Made by a program: the position numbers and the translations under genes. This document shows positions 23,283 through 35,684 of a stretch of 64,000 bases of DNA, one piece after another. The notes under the pieces were generated by a model. That model was not told the origin of the DNA. It saw only the letters and a list, made by a program, of their open reading frames with translations, and searched no databases. Source of the DNA: Lateolabrax maculatus (lineage: Eukaryota > Chordata > Actinopteri > Acropomatiformes > Lateolabracidae); assembly GCA_031216445.1 (NCBI GenBank), contig CM062218.1, positions 433,501 through 497,500 on the forward strand. The letters run 5' to 3'. How positions within the stretch are numbered: the stretch's first letter is position 1; each line of letters starts with the position of its first letter.

Positions 23283-25695
23283 TTGTTTGGAGCACAGCCG
23301 TCTGTTTATTAGCTGAATCGATCTAAACTAAAAATATTGATCAGTGATCTGGTTCCAGCTTCAGATGTTTTTATTATTATAAACTGAATGTCATTATTAA
23401 TAGACCTTCCCCTGACCGAACATGTTCCTCGTCGACTAGTCGTCTCACGTTTATGATATTAATTTGATTATTCAAATATTATTAAAACAAAAAAACAAGT
23501 CAGATTTCTTGTAGGTGAAAACCTACTTGGCAATAAACCAGATTCTGAACAGAAAAACAAAACATTCAATCTGTTGAAGAAGCTTAACAGCAGTGATGGT
23601 TTTTAGTTTGTTGTGTCCCTTTAAGAGTGTTTACCTGGGGTCAGACTGGAAGATGCTGTGGTACTGAGGCTTCTTCCTGCAGGTCGCATGGTTGCTGTGG
23701 AAACACCACACGCACACGCACAGACACACACACACAAACGTCAAAGGAGTGTAAGGAAAACTCTGTTATAATGATGTGTTTTCATATTTTTGCTGAAATG
23801 ATTAGATGTGTTTAGTAGTTGATGCACATAGTTCTGTAACAGTTGTATTTTCACATGGTTCTGAGAAAGTGCTCGTCACACAGTGGAATGTGTGGGGAGT
23901 TAGGGAGTCGGTATGATGACAGAAAGGCGTGATAAGAGAAGAACTGAGATAAAGACATGGTCAGAATTGACGTCTTGGGTGAGATCATGTGAATCCTGTT
24001 GACTATTACAGTTAAATGCTGTGTGTGTGATTCTCAAAGTATAAGAACTGATTGGAGACGGCCTCTCTTCAGTCATATCTGTGCAACGGATGAAGGCCTC
24101 TGTTTGCAAGCAATAAAGATCTACTGAGGGTTGAATATTGTGTCATTTGGTATTTAATTACCAACTCTCATCTGCACTAGAAAAGAACTGAGATTTCTGT
24201 TCCACGACAGGAGAGAGTAGCTCCACACTGACAAGATAATCCTGCAGCCTTAGACACACTTCAGACAATTAGAGCATGAAAACACTGTTTATATAATAAT
24301 GATATAATACAGTGTAAAGATGTTGGTTTTCTTTTAGAAAAATATCTGATATTATTTGTTTTGTTCAGCTGGAAATGACACAGAGTCTGTTTACTTCCTT
24401 GTAAGAAACTGTTGCATGCTGGGATTTTATCTCAATATTCTTGCTTATTTATAACGAGAAAGACTAAATGTGAAAAGACACTAATGACTTCCTCTAAAAG
24501 TGGTTTAATTTAGTTTAAATTCATCCTATTTATTGTATTTATATGTGTTATTGTAAAGTTTAAGATTATTACAGTTAGAAATGTAACTATTATTGTGTTA
24601 GTTTTATTTTATGATTATTATTAAAGATTAGATAACGCTTTTTCTGACCTTCTGAGAAGCGACCATGCGTTGCAGCTGTGACCTACTTGATCATGTGGTT
24701 GGCGTAGGATGTGGAGCAGCAGGTGATGAACCTGCAGAGCGAGCAGTGGACCAGAGACGGGAAGTGACACCTGAAGTCCCGAAACCAAGACAGACACTCA
24801 ACACAGCGGGACGAGGGACGAGAGACACCGGCAGCCTCCCTGAAACACAGTGACAGATGCAGAACACACAGACTGTGATACAGAAACTAAAGGTACTGAA
24901 GGAGAGTTTTATGGTATTAAAAGAAGAAATAAAGCTTTTCTTGTGTTGAATCGGGAAGCAGAGATCCTGTGTGTGCAGGTGAGTACCTGTTCTGGCTCAG
25001 GTTGGACAGCAGTGGTCCCAGACTCTCTACCGGTTTCCTCTTAGGAGCTTCCTGTGTGGGTGGGGGCGAGTCAACATCTACCACCTGGAACAGAAGTAGA
25101 AAAACACGAGGAGAACCAAGCAGAACATGCGGCAGTCGTTGCAGAGGACTCCGATCAAGATGTTCAGTGAGCAGAACCATCGATAGTCTACAGTCAGTCT
25201 GCTGAGATGAACCACAGTGGTGACAGATTAACATTAAAACGTCCCCTCACACTCCACAGACCAGGTGTCAGGGTTCATACCTGGATTTACCAAGTCTGAA
25301 TCCGAACCAAACTGCCAATCCTTCTGGACTGGACCACTTTTAGTCTACGAATTCACCTGTTTTTTACAGACTCACCTTGCATGGAGCCGGTTTCTTCAGC
25401 CCATCGTCATATTTGGATCCTCCGACCACAGAGTAAGTCCTCACTGTCACCTACAGACAGACAGAAGTTCTCTTTATTGATATGTGTTAGTGTCATGTTG
25501 GTGTCATGTCGGTGACTTATCGGTGTCATGTCGGTGTCATGTCGGTGTCATGTTGGTGTACCTTGGTTCCAGGTTTAAGTCCGGTAAGTTGAGGTGGTTT
25601 GATGTGGGTTTTGTGGTGCATCAACTTGTGTTCAATACGTTCTTTGACGTACAGGAAGTGGAGACGACACTTATCACAGCCGAACACGTGCTTCT

Positions 25696-25739
<44 letters not shown>

Positions 25740-26409
25740 TGCAAGAGGATGCAAGAGGATGAACTGTTTAGACTCTGGATCGCCACCTTCAGGACGAATT
25801 TCGTATGTTCAGCTCCACCACTGTTCAGACAAACATGATTCATGAAATATATGAACCCCGTGACAATATCTGGCCCAGCCGGCACACATGTGCAGGCCTG
25901 GGGGAACAAAGTTAACAAACCCACGATGGATTTAAGATAGGGCTGCCCCCTAATAGTCGATGATTAGAGTCTAGAAGACCCAGAGGCGACTCACGTTTTT
26001 TAGCTGCATCATTCTTGATTGTTTCTGAAACTGTGAGCAGTAGCTAAATAAAGATAAATAAATAATTCAGCCACAGAGTGAAGCACAGCCTTGACTCCTG
26101 TTCACCAGCTTTAAACTAACCTCGACTGGCGGTTTCATTTTGCTCTGATTAATCTCCCTGATCACTGAATCATCAAACGGAGACGGGTCTGGTTACCAGG
26201 TGATGGTTTCTTGTCCTGAGTGTTACTGTGTGTGAGTTTTAATGGAACCTATGTACCTGGTGTCTGGCGAAGTGTTGCTGGTAGCAGGTGTTACTGCGCA
26301 GCACTCTCAGACAGTACTGACACAGCAGGTGTTTGGTGTCAGCGTGGTCCTGCTGAAAGTGAGACCAGACGTCCGAGTAGAACGACGACCTGAAGTCACA
26401 CACCTGCAG

Positions 26410-26466
<57 letters not shown>

Positions 26467-27330
26467 TTCACATATATACCAACACTGGGTATGATTATAT
26501 GTCATGACTGTATAATAGTGATCCAGAGTGGGACCTGGCAGACGTAGGGCATCTCTCCTGGTTTGTGAGTTCTCTTCATGTGCCAAAGGAAAGCTGCTTC
26601 ACTGCCGAACTCCAGCTCACAAATCTTACACTTCGCTGAAAACACAAACATTTACTGCATCACACATAAAGTCATGTGACAACATCAAGCCAGGTCTAAA
26701 ATAATCCCACAAATCTATCTATCAACAATCAACAATCTAACTTTGACCGTGGGGTTATATACCGACAGTCACAGTGTCCCAGGACACCTCAGGAAGGTCT
26801 GCTACAGGGGTCAGGTGTTCCTTAGAGCTTCCAGGATCGGAGGAGAGGAGAATGAGGTGGTGACTGAGTACAAATACCTTTACTTCTTATTGCATCGTTC
26901 GCTGGAAACACTAAAGCGATTCACAGGAACATGTTTGGGAAAACTGCTAAGACCTGTGGAGAAACTGCAGCCGGCGGACCTGTACCACCTGAACCTGACC
27001 ATTCCCATCCATAACATCAACACAGTTCAATAAGATATGGTGGAATTACTGATGAGGTGCAATATGTGTGTGTTTTCATGATTCTAACTGCCTTGATGGA
27101 GCATGCTGGGATGGCTGGGATTTGTTCTATGTAGTTTATCTAATGTGTCCCTGTGTCTTCCTCCCTGTACTTTAACACAAATTGGGGTCAATTAAGTTTT
27201 CTAAAATAAACTAAATGATGTCAGAACACCACCTGCCGCACCTTAAACAGGATAACGTGATCGCACCTCAACAAGTAGCCTAAACTAAAAGGGAGAACTG
27301 CCTCCTCATGACTGCTGTCATGAGGAGGCA

Positions 27331-27378
<48 letters not shown>

Positions 27379-28257
27379 GTGTGTGTGTGTGTGTGTGTGA
27401 GAGAGACAGAGACAGACCTGTGGACTCGTACCGACTGTGGACAGCCTCCAGGTGGCACTGCAGTTTGAACGGAGAGGGGAAATGACGGAAACAGTGAGGA
27501 CAGGAAGACAGAGTGTCGGCGTCACCGTCCTGCTGAGACATTGTCGACATGTGTTGCTGCATGTGACTCATCAGCCTGAAACAGACACACAGACAGCGAA
27601 CATTAGTTTTTATTCCGTCATAGTAAAAAAACATGTTTTCTTTACATTCTGGGCGATGACTTGCAGTCGACTCCAGTTGGATCTTCCAGACTTTTTCGTG
27701 TTGTGTTGTTTCAGTTATAAAAACACAGAAACACGTCAGAACCAAATGAAACCAAATTACCACCAAGATCAACAACAAGCTGCCGCATGGACCCTGAGTT
27801 AACATCATTCTGTTGGAAAACAGATAGAGAAATGCTTCAAAATACTGAACCTAAAAATAACTCAAAAAGAATCTGATCTACTGCCAGTATCACTCCAGAC
27901 TTCCTGTGACTCCTTCACATTAAAACACAAACACAGTTCTCTACTGGGGAGCTTTTGCTGTGAAAACCAGCTACAGGAAGTGACATTACTGACCTGCCAC
28001 CTACACTCCAAACCTCCTTGTTCCCGCATAGCTGCTTTTTTTTTTTTTTTACCCAAAACTGAGCTCTTGTTGCCTCTTGTAACTTAACTTTTTAGGTAAA
28101 ATAAAAAAAAAAACAACACAGATTAAATGAGAAGATGAAGATGAGAGGATGAGGAGCTGCAGTTTACACTTCAAATCTTTATTACAGCAGCACAAACGTG
28201 CTCATTCTGCTGCTGCAGAGTCCCTGAATAAGAAGGTAGTAGTACATACAGGTGGGT

Positions 28258-28292
<35 letters not shown>

Positions 28293-30730
28293 TCACTTGA
28301 TGTTGTTGCGGAGCGTCTTGGGACAGTGGATGCAACGGTGCGGTCCGGTGAACTTCCTGCCCGCCACGTTGGGTTTGATGGCGCTTCGTCCGGGGGCGGA
28401 GCCATAATAAAAGTCCTCCACCATTATGACCAGTTTACCATGGGGGGGGTCCGGGGGAGGTTCAGACTGGTCCCACTGAGGACTGCAGGTGGTGGAGGGG
28501 GGGCCGGGGCTGGTGAACTGGTCTGACAGGAAGTCATCAGACGGTCTGTGGGTCCTCTGGAGCGGAGAGACACACAGGAAGTAGATTCATATCAGACGTC
28601 ATGTGACTAGAAACACATCATACCAACTCAAAATGGCAACATTGGAGTGTAGCTGCCAATAAATCCACCAACAGGCTGCAGGAAGGATGGAAAAATAAAG
28701 ATCAACAGTTGTTTTGTTACTGTTGTTATTTCAAGACGGAATGAGCGCAGAAATGAAGACAAAGAAGAGCTGCAGGTAGATTCATCCTGGTTCCACCACG
28801 TTTTATAAAGTGCTGTATAAATATCTGCAGGATGAGGTCTGGACAGAACCCGGTAAGGAAGCAGTGCAGCGATATGGTCCTGACATATGCCATGGTGTCA
28901 GCAGGATGAACTCACAGCAGGGGGTCCTGGTCCAGTCTTGGACACTTTACTGGAGGTCTGAGGGTCTCTGGAGGTCTTGAAGCTCTTGTTCTTGTCTCTG
29001 CTCCTCCTGCGGTAGTTGTTCTTCCTCTTCAGTTTCTTTAGACTCTGAGCGATCGCCGGGCTGCACAGCTGGAGGAGGAAGACAAAATATCACATTCACA
29101 AAAAAGTTTTGAGCTCTCATGTTGGAGGTTAAAAAAGTATGAAAATGAAGTTTGAAAAGTGCTTGTTCTAATATTTGAGATTCAAATAGATACATTTTCA
29201 CAACAACACACATTTTGTTTGGAGTTGAGACTCTTAGTTTGTTCCTTTAAGAGAGAGTTGCATAATGGGTCATTCCTGAACATCCCGTGCTCCTTTGAGT
29301 TCCTGAACGCCTCATCAGTGTCAGGTGGGACATTACCTGGCGGACATCATGGAGTGGGCTGAACTTACACACATGAATCCTCGGAGCTCCGTGATCAGTT
29401 TGTACTGAGACATGCAGACGAGACAGTCGGGAGGAGAGACGGGTCCCAGCTGACCTGAGGACAGACACACCAACACACCTGGTTCATCAAAAAATGTGTT
29501 TAAAAAGAAGCAGCCGACGTGTGGAACATTCCACCTGATGTGAGGATGTGTATTAATGTGTCATCTTTGTTTGTTCTGGCGATTTATTTGTTGCATAGAG
29601 TTACGTGGGAATATGAGGGTCAATTATCTGGCAGATACAAGACTCGTCATGACTTCATGAAGTTTATCATCAGTTTTTAAGCTTTTCAATGTTTAGCATT
29701 AAAGAGTTACACATTTTATTTAGGTGGACTGACATTAAAATAAATCAGAATCTACATCCTAAATTTCAGTTTGATCCATGTGGAACAAACCTTTGTGGAG
29801 CAGTTTGTGAGGACCTGCCGGTCTGCTGCTGCTGGGAGGGGGCGGGGGGGAGGCCCTGGGTGGGACGGGGGCAGAGGGCGGGGTTTTCAGTCCAGTCAGA
29901 GGGGGATTGGATTTGAAGTTCACACTGTGGTTGCTCAAAACCCTCTTAGCTGCTTCACCTGAGACCACACCTGGATGACAGAGAGACGCAGAGGTCACCA
30001 TCACATCTATTTTCAACTCACCCAAACTGGTGGGGGGTGTTTACCTGTGATGACGGGGGTGGGGTCCGCCTCGGGTCCAGCAGCAGCGGCAGGAGGACTC
30101 GGAGCCGCGGGGGCCAGGGTGTAGGTCTGCTCTGCCCCTGCAGGACTGGGGGCAGTCGGAGCGACGGGGATCTGGACTGTAGTGAATCCACTGGCTGAAG
30201 CTCCAGGGTGAGAGCGCAGCTTCAGCTCCACACCTCCACCTGCAGGACGAACACAAACTCACATGAAACCTTCAACAATCTCAGTGTGACATCCTTTTAC
30301 TGATTCCAGAGCTTTTGACCATTTCAAATGGTCTTCATCATCAACTGCTGTTTCAAAGGTCAAATCCAATCAGAACGTTTCGTCCATCAAATGTTCCCCG
30401 ACAGCTGATGAAGATCATGTGATCTGACTGAAAGCTGCAACAGCCCCAACATGATTTATTACACGTGTGTTCCTGTCATGTTTACAGCTGCAGTCCCGAC
30501 TCAACAGGTACAAAAACTAGTAATATAATGTAGGAAACTGTGTTTTGGAGAACAACATCAGTGACACTGAGGAGTGTTGTTTCCTGAAAACTTTCCCAAC
30601 TCATCATCTGCTGGTTCAGACCAGAACAGACCAAGTACGGGTCTGAAGGAGAACAGCTGTACTGACCTCCAGGCAGCAGGGAGACGAGCCACCCGTTCAG
30701 CTTGAAGCCCAGAGGAGGACCTGAACACTG

Positions 30731-30779
<49 letters not shown>

Positions 30780-31337
30780 TTTACAGATTATCAATAATAA
30801 ACAATGACAGGCTGTATCCAATCAGAGACCAGGGCTGTCAGGAGCTTCCTGTTACCTTCAGTGTGTTGTTGTGTGTGGGGGGGGTGCAGCTGCTGAGTGG
30901 TTGAACTGGGATGGGGATGATCTTCAGTGTTCGGGGGTCCGTCTCATCCTCGTACATCAGACTGACGGCTGCGCAGACAGATTATTGATTATTCAGTTCC
31001 TGCAGCTGTTTGTGTTCAACAGGAGAAGTTTCTGTTTGTTTAAATGCAGGTTTTATTCTTAAAGAAGAAAATCTTTTACAGGTGTTTTGTTCTGGTGTCA
31101 GATGTTGTTGATCAGCACCAGACAGGACGTATAAAAGACACAGAGGGGGAAACATCAGTCACATGGCCTGATCCAGCATGTTTGTTTGAACTCACCTTCA
31201 TCACGTCCCTCCTCTTCTTCTTCTTCTTCTTCTTCTTCGTCTCTCTCTGGTGACTGAGGCCAAACCTCCTGCTCCTCTTCATCACACTCCATCAGCAGGT
31301 GGGCACCTCCAGCTGCTGTACGCTCCACCTCCTCCAT
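19211..31337 (-). CDS. pogz: POGZ, zinc-finger protein with domesticated pogo transposase domain
   Basis: Twenty-four coding exons, phases consistent, 1281 residues (human about 1410): 31196-31348 (ATG 31335-31337), 30856-30968, 30667-30727, 30045-30239, 29791-29970, 29369-29454, 28916-29068, 28297-28556, 27418-27575, 26535-26635, 26257-26403, 25562-25696, 25376-25450, 24987-25084, 24687-24839, 23635-23694, 23128-23243, 22902-22959, 21921-22092, 21263-21691, 20410-20736, 20116-20316, 19802-19932, 19211-19505. POGZ is a nuclear chromatin protein that binds HP1. Visible: LLMECDEEEQEVW N terminus; KLVIMVEDFYYG block; about nine C2H2 fingers (residues 235-745); CENP-B-type helix-turn-helix (822-964, REQQLSV); pogo DDE domain (965-1140) with D979, D1092 and D1128 (QPLDV) all kept; C-terminal FDGDSDQDSFHGF like human FEGESETESFYGF. 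Gln/Glu tract near residue 1235. Pro-rich residues 106-230 are shorter than in human. Confidence 0.95.
22116..22383 (-). mobile_element. tRNA-derived SINE in a pogz intron
   Basis: Read on the minus strand it begins GGGGGTGGCCGTGGCTCAGT, an RNA polymerase III A-box-like tRNA head, continues through the fish SINE string TGCCCTTGAGCAAGGCACC, and ends in a LINE-like tail with AATAATTTCACTG and AATAAAGTTAC. Its 3' end meets a run of 19 G (plus strand) at 22097-22115, directly beside the acceptor of the pogz exon 21921-22092. It is same-sense with pogz. Confidence 0.85.
22384..22790. repeat. (TA)/(CA) compound microsatellite
   Basis: About 400 bases of alternating ATATAT, ACACAC and ATACAT blocks, directly at the 5' head of the SINE. 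Long Tyr-Ile-His/Val-Cys open frames on both strands are artefacts. Confidence 0.95.
23780..24180 (+). mobile_element. possible solo LTR of an endogenous retrovirus or LTR retrotransposon
   Basis: A stretch inside a pogz intron has the internal order expected of an LTR: a TATA-like AGTATAAGAACTG near 24038, then GCAACGGATGAAGGCC, then an AATAAA polyadenylation motif (CAATAAAGATCT near 24112), then a T-rich stretch containing TTGTGTCATTTGG. No gag, pol or env coding remains nearby. I could not fix the TG/CA ends or a target-site duplication, so boundaries are approximate and a unique sequence is possible. Confidence 0.4.
26743..27033 (+). pseudogene. possible decayed LINE reverse-transcriptase fragment
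   Basis: A plus-strand open frame in a pogz intron contains NEVVTEYKYLYFLLHRSLET, like the 'VTEYKYLG..LD' block seen just after the reverse-transcriptase domain of several LINE families. Only about 97 codons are open and no other conserved block is adjacent, so it is at best a relic. Direction is opposite to pogz. Confidence 0.3.
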
Positions 31338-32487
31338 CACCTCCCCACCTGCAGAGAGGACACACCGCTCAGACAAACCTCCAGGAACACATGAGCTCTG
31401 GAAGCTGGAGGTCATCAACGCTACCAAGAATAAAAGCTTTTATTAACTTTACATAATAAAATAATTTTTTTCTTTTTACTTCACAGTGTTTTGATGTTTG
31501 TGTGACAGATCATGTGATCATGTTGCTGCGTGTCTCGGCCTCCTGTTCATCTCAGGTGTCAGCAATGATAAAACTGCTTCATAATGTTATGAAGAAATTC
31601 AGTGTTTGACAGAAAAATTACTTTGACATTTCAACTCAAGCTTACCTTTTTGTGTTGCTGACGTTCATTTTACACCACATAACATTTTATTAACTGTTAA
31701 TAATTTGTCCAAATGAAAGTGTTTGACTCGTGGTTGAAGCCAGAGCGAGTATCTGGCTGAGGAGGAATCAGTGGTGAATACCAGCTGCTATCAAGAGGAG
31801 GCACTGAACTTTATAATGACATGAACAAATATGTCACAACTGACACCGGATCAATCAGTGCAGATAGCACAGGCTGGTGTTTCTTATCCAAACGTGAATA
31901 TATACTTACTATGTATGAAAATAGTGGACTTTTGGTTTTAATCAGATTGCAATGTAAGAAAAGATTGTGAAGAAGCCCTTTCTGCAGACGGGAAGGACGT
32001 CACATGTTTTTAATCATTTACCTCAGAGCAGCCCAGATTTTAAACTGTCAGCTCAAGTGGCTAAAGCCTGATTCTGTTGGCTTCCTTCGACAATTTGATT
32101 ATTTTCATGAAGTAAAAAAACACTTAACTAACATTAGTGAATATGAAGGCACTTCTGACTGTATTGATGATTATTGTTGGTAGTAAAGTTTCTCCAGTCT
32201 GAATGGTTGAAAGTGTAAATCTGTAAACTGTCGACTGTTTGTTCTATTAAACCTCATCCGCAGGAATCATAATGTACAAACACCTTTAACAGTATTTCAT
32301 TGATAAATTAGTCGTTGGTCTGTATGAACATGAATAAATCACAGCAGGAAACTCACCGACCTGAAGCTCCACATCAATAATGTGTCACAATGTTAGAGGG
32401 AAAATCATCACTGCATGAAAGTGATGGAAAGCTCTGAGTCCCAGAACACAAAACAACAATAAGAGAAACCTGACAACAGAAGCACAA

Positions 32488-32653
32488 ACGTGTGTGTGTG
32501 TGTGTGTCTCTGTGTGTGTGAGTCTGTGTGTGTGAGTCTGTGTGTGTGTGTCTGTCTGTCTGTGTGTGTGTGTCTCTGTGTGTGTGTGTGTGTGTGTGTG
32601 TCTCTGTCTGTCTGAGAGTGTGTGTGTGTGTGTGTGTGTGTCTCTGTCTGTCT

Positions 32654-32694
<41 letters not shown>

Positions 32695-32743
32695 TCTGTC
32701 TGTCTGAGAGTGTGTCTGTCTGTGTGTGTGTGTGTGTGTGTGT
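32488..32743. repeat. (TG)n microsatellite in the first pogz intron
   Basis: TGTGTG with regularly spaced CTCTGTCTGTCTGAG interruptions, forming a higher-order unit of about 60 bases repeated three times. A run of about 20 C follows at 32998-33017. Confidence 0.93.
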
Positions 32744-33131
32744 AGCTTTCTGTTTCCAAGATTTAAACAACACATCAGCTAATAACTAAAGTGGTTGTCT
32801 CTGGGCTATTGATCTGCTGTCTCTGGGTGATTGATAAGTTATTGATCAGGTTATTGATCTGAGAAGCAACATGGCTTCAGGGTTTAGCTCAGTCACTTAG
32901 CATGCTAAGCTAATTTAAACTCTTGATATAAACAGTGCAGCTGCAGAACATGTGAAACATTTCTGACTTTACTCTCACTTCCTGTCTGATAATCTACCCC
33001 CCCCCCCCCCCCCCCCCATCTTCACATGAAGCTACAGAAGCTAACCAGCTAACAGCTAGCCTAGCAGCTATCTAGTGTCTTCATTAATCTGTGAAATATC
33101 TGCTTAAAAGAGCGGAGCAAGCGTTCACTTA

Positions 33132-33335
33132 CCGTCTCCGGACCTGTTATATGTCAAATTAATACTTATTCCGTGAAAATTCCACCTGAGAAGAGCGAGT
33201 TTCTGGATAATAAAGGTGAATCAGAGACTCTCAGAGCGGCTGCCGTTAGCTGTTAGCTCCGCTCCGGCCTGTTCACCGCTGCTTAATCCCTCCGCCTGCT
33301 GTCACCGTGAGGGCCTACAATGGCGGAGGGATACA
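33132..33335 (-). promoter_or_regulatory. pogz: pogz first (non-coding) exon and promoter area
   Basis: A consensus donor on the minus strand (ACGGTAAGT; exon edge 33132) follows about 200 bases of GC-richer sequence. Around 33316-33330 the minus strand reads CCTCCGCCATTGTAG, a YY1-type CCGCCAT motif typical of TATA-less promoters at or just 3' of the start site. The next exon (31196-31348) holds the ATG 11 bases after its acceptor, so this exon is 5'UTR. The exact start is not determined. Confidence 0.6.
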
Positions 33336-34760
33336 GCAGGAGGCACACCAACAACTTATTATGGTTTAAAACTAGTTGAACCAAAGTTCACCGTGTGATC
33401 CCTGCACACCTGCACACCTTGCGACCACAGCACTTCACCTGGATCACAGTAATACACATCATCATCATCATCATCATAACAATACTCCTACTACTAATAA
33501 TAATACTAATAATGGAGGACCGAGCGTCTTACTACCCGACTTGCCTCTGATGTTATTAATGAAAATATCTGTTAGTGAGTTTAACTTTAACCAGTTAAAG
33601 TTAAACTAATTAACAACAGACAGCCGTGAAACCACGTGTTGTCTTCAACAGTCGGTTAGAAACGTTTATTGTGTCCTGCAGCGTGAAACAACTGAAGCTC
33701 AGCTAAAACCCAATCATAGTCAACGCCAGTAATCCTGCATACTACTACATACTATGGTAACACTGCAGCATGCCAGATAAACCGAGTACAAATGTTTACA
33801 GAAATACATGAAGAAACGTGACTGCATGATAAAACTACATCCAGCTGTTGGCATGAATCACCTGATCACCTGGACAGGTAGTTTCATTTAGCTCACTGAC
33901 ATTAAACACATATTTACAAAAAGACCTCAGATGTTACGTGTTGATGGTTTTATCTCCTCATTATATATTTATGTCTGTAATAGAGGGCTTTGCTTTAAGA
34001 TATAATCATATTTCTTAACAATAACCCAGAAAAATAGCTTTGACGACATTAGACTTTGTACAGTTTCATCCTCTCTTCATATGGAAGCAGACACAGACCT
34101 GCAGTAATCATTTGTAAATGTATTTTTCAAAATTAATATTGGTATTATAGGTTTTCCATGACCTCATATCCTTAACCTTCATTTACATGCAGTATGTTTA
34201 TTTTCATGTCTTCAATATATCCATGCTTATATTATTATATTGTATATATTACTTTATTACTTGAGTATTTTAATGTTTTTATGCTACTTATACTTGTGTT
34301 TCACTACATTTGGGAAACATTGCACTTTTATTTGACAGCTATGAGTACTTGCTCTTTTGCAGATTAACACATTTTGATAATTAGTACAGTTAATACAGTT
34401 TATAAAATATAATAAATGATAGATAGATAGATAGATTACTTTAATCATCCCCGAAGGGAAATTAAGTCGTCATAGCAGCCGGTATATTTGAATACAATAA
34501 AATACAATACAATAGAATAAAATAGAATAAAATTAAATGTTCCAATAAAATTAAATGTTCCAACCAAATTAAATGGTTGTAGATTAAACTGCCCTTCAGC
34601 TCCATCTCCACATTAAAACGGTTGTTTGTATGTTAATGTATCAATAATAGAAACAAATAACACTGCATAAAGAGCACTTTTACTATTTATACTATTTATA
34701 CATTTTGCTTATAATACTTTATAATACAATACATCTACGCGTTGACGCAGACGCTGTACG
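33336..34760. other. intergenic interval between head-to-head pogz and vps45
   Basis: AT-rich with no exon found. It contains a (GATA)n tract at 34419-34436 followed by TACTTTAATCATCCCCGAAG and GGGAAATTAAG, the usual 3' tail of a fish LINE-type repeat, then (AAAATAGAAT)n-like sequence to about 34560. A trinucleotide CAT tract lies at 33458-33476. Confidence 0.6.
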
Positions 34761-34770
34761 TCAGACGTAA

Positions 34771-34976
34771 TGACGTCACCAACCCGGAAGGAACGAGCAG
34801 CAGTGTTGTCGTCGCAGCAGATCAGCTGATTTTTCTCCAGAACCTCCAGAAGGAGACAGAAAGTCTCCCCACCGGACAGATACCGGACAGATACCGGACA
34901 GTTACCGGACAGATACCGGACAGTTACCGACCCTCCGCTGCTGCTGCTGCTGCTGTTGTTTCTCTCCGTCGCCATC
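34771..34976 (+). promoter_or_regulatory. vps45: vps45 core promoter and 5'UTR
   Basis: A perfect cAMP-response palindrome TGACGTCA at 34771-34778 is followed at once by an ETS-type ACCCGGAAG (34782-34790), a common pairing in TATA-less housekeeping promoters. The predicted 5'UTR then carries about five units of a GACAGATACCG-type repeat (34870-34935) and a (CTG)6-like run (34936-34956) before the ATG at 34977. The start site itself is inferred. Confidence 0.65.
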
Positions 34977-35640
34977 ATGAACGTGACGCTCGCGGTGAAG
35001 CAGTACATCTCCAAGATGATCGAGAGCAGCGGACCCGGGATGAAGGTGCTGCTCATGGACAGAGAGACGGTGAGGCACGGACGGTTACTGTGGGTTAGTT
35101 ACTGTGGGTTAGTTACTGTGGGTTAGTTACTGTGAGTTAGTTACTGTGGGTTAGTTACTGTGAGTTAGTTACTGTGAGTTAGTTACTGTGGGTTAGTTAC
35201 TGTGAGTTAGTTACTGTGGGTTAGTTACTGTGAGTTACTTACTGTGGGTTAGTTACTGTGAGTTAGTTACTGTGGGTTAGTTACTGTGGGTTACTTACTG
35301 TGAGTTACTAACTGTGGTTTAGTTACTGTGGGTTAGTTACTGTGGGTTCGTTACTGTGGGTTAGTTACTGTGGTTTAGTTACTGTGAGTTAGTTACTGTG
35401 GTTTAGTTACTGTGAGTTAGTTACTGTGGTTTAGTTACTGTGAGTTAGTTACTGTGGGTTAGTGTTTTCTGTGTCTGCCAGTCAGGGTTTGTTACATCCT
35501 ATAGGATCTGTTCAGGATCTGTTCATTATAACACTTGATTTCCAGAATCAGTCCAAGCTGGTTGTAGATTTGGTCTGAACCTCTTTTGGGACATGTTAGA
35601 TATATACCATAGATCAATATTAAAGTCAAATTCACATTGA

Positions 35641-35684
<44 letters not shown>

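Noticed and set aside
30013..30262. Competing minus-strand frames in the Pro/Ala-rich exon
   Set aside because: Only the frame continuing from the preceding pogz exon in phase 1 (GGGVELKLRSHPG) joins both neighbours; the others are shadows.
35086..35465. Interstitial telomere repeat
   Set aside because: GGGTTAG words occur, but the period is 14 bases and the rest of the unit (TTACTGT) is not telomeric.
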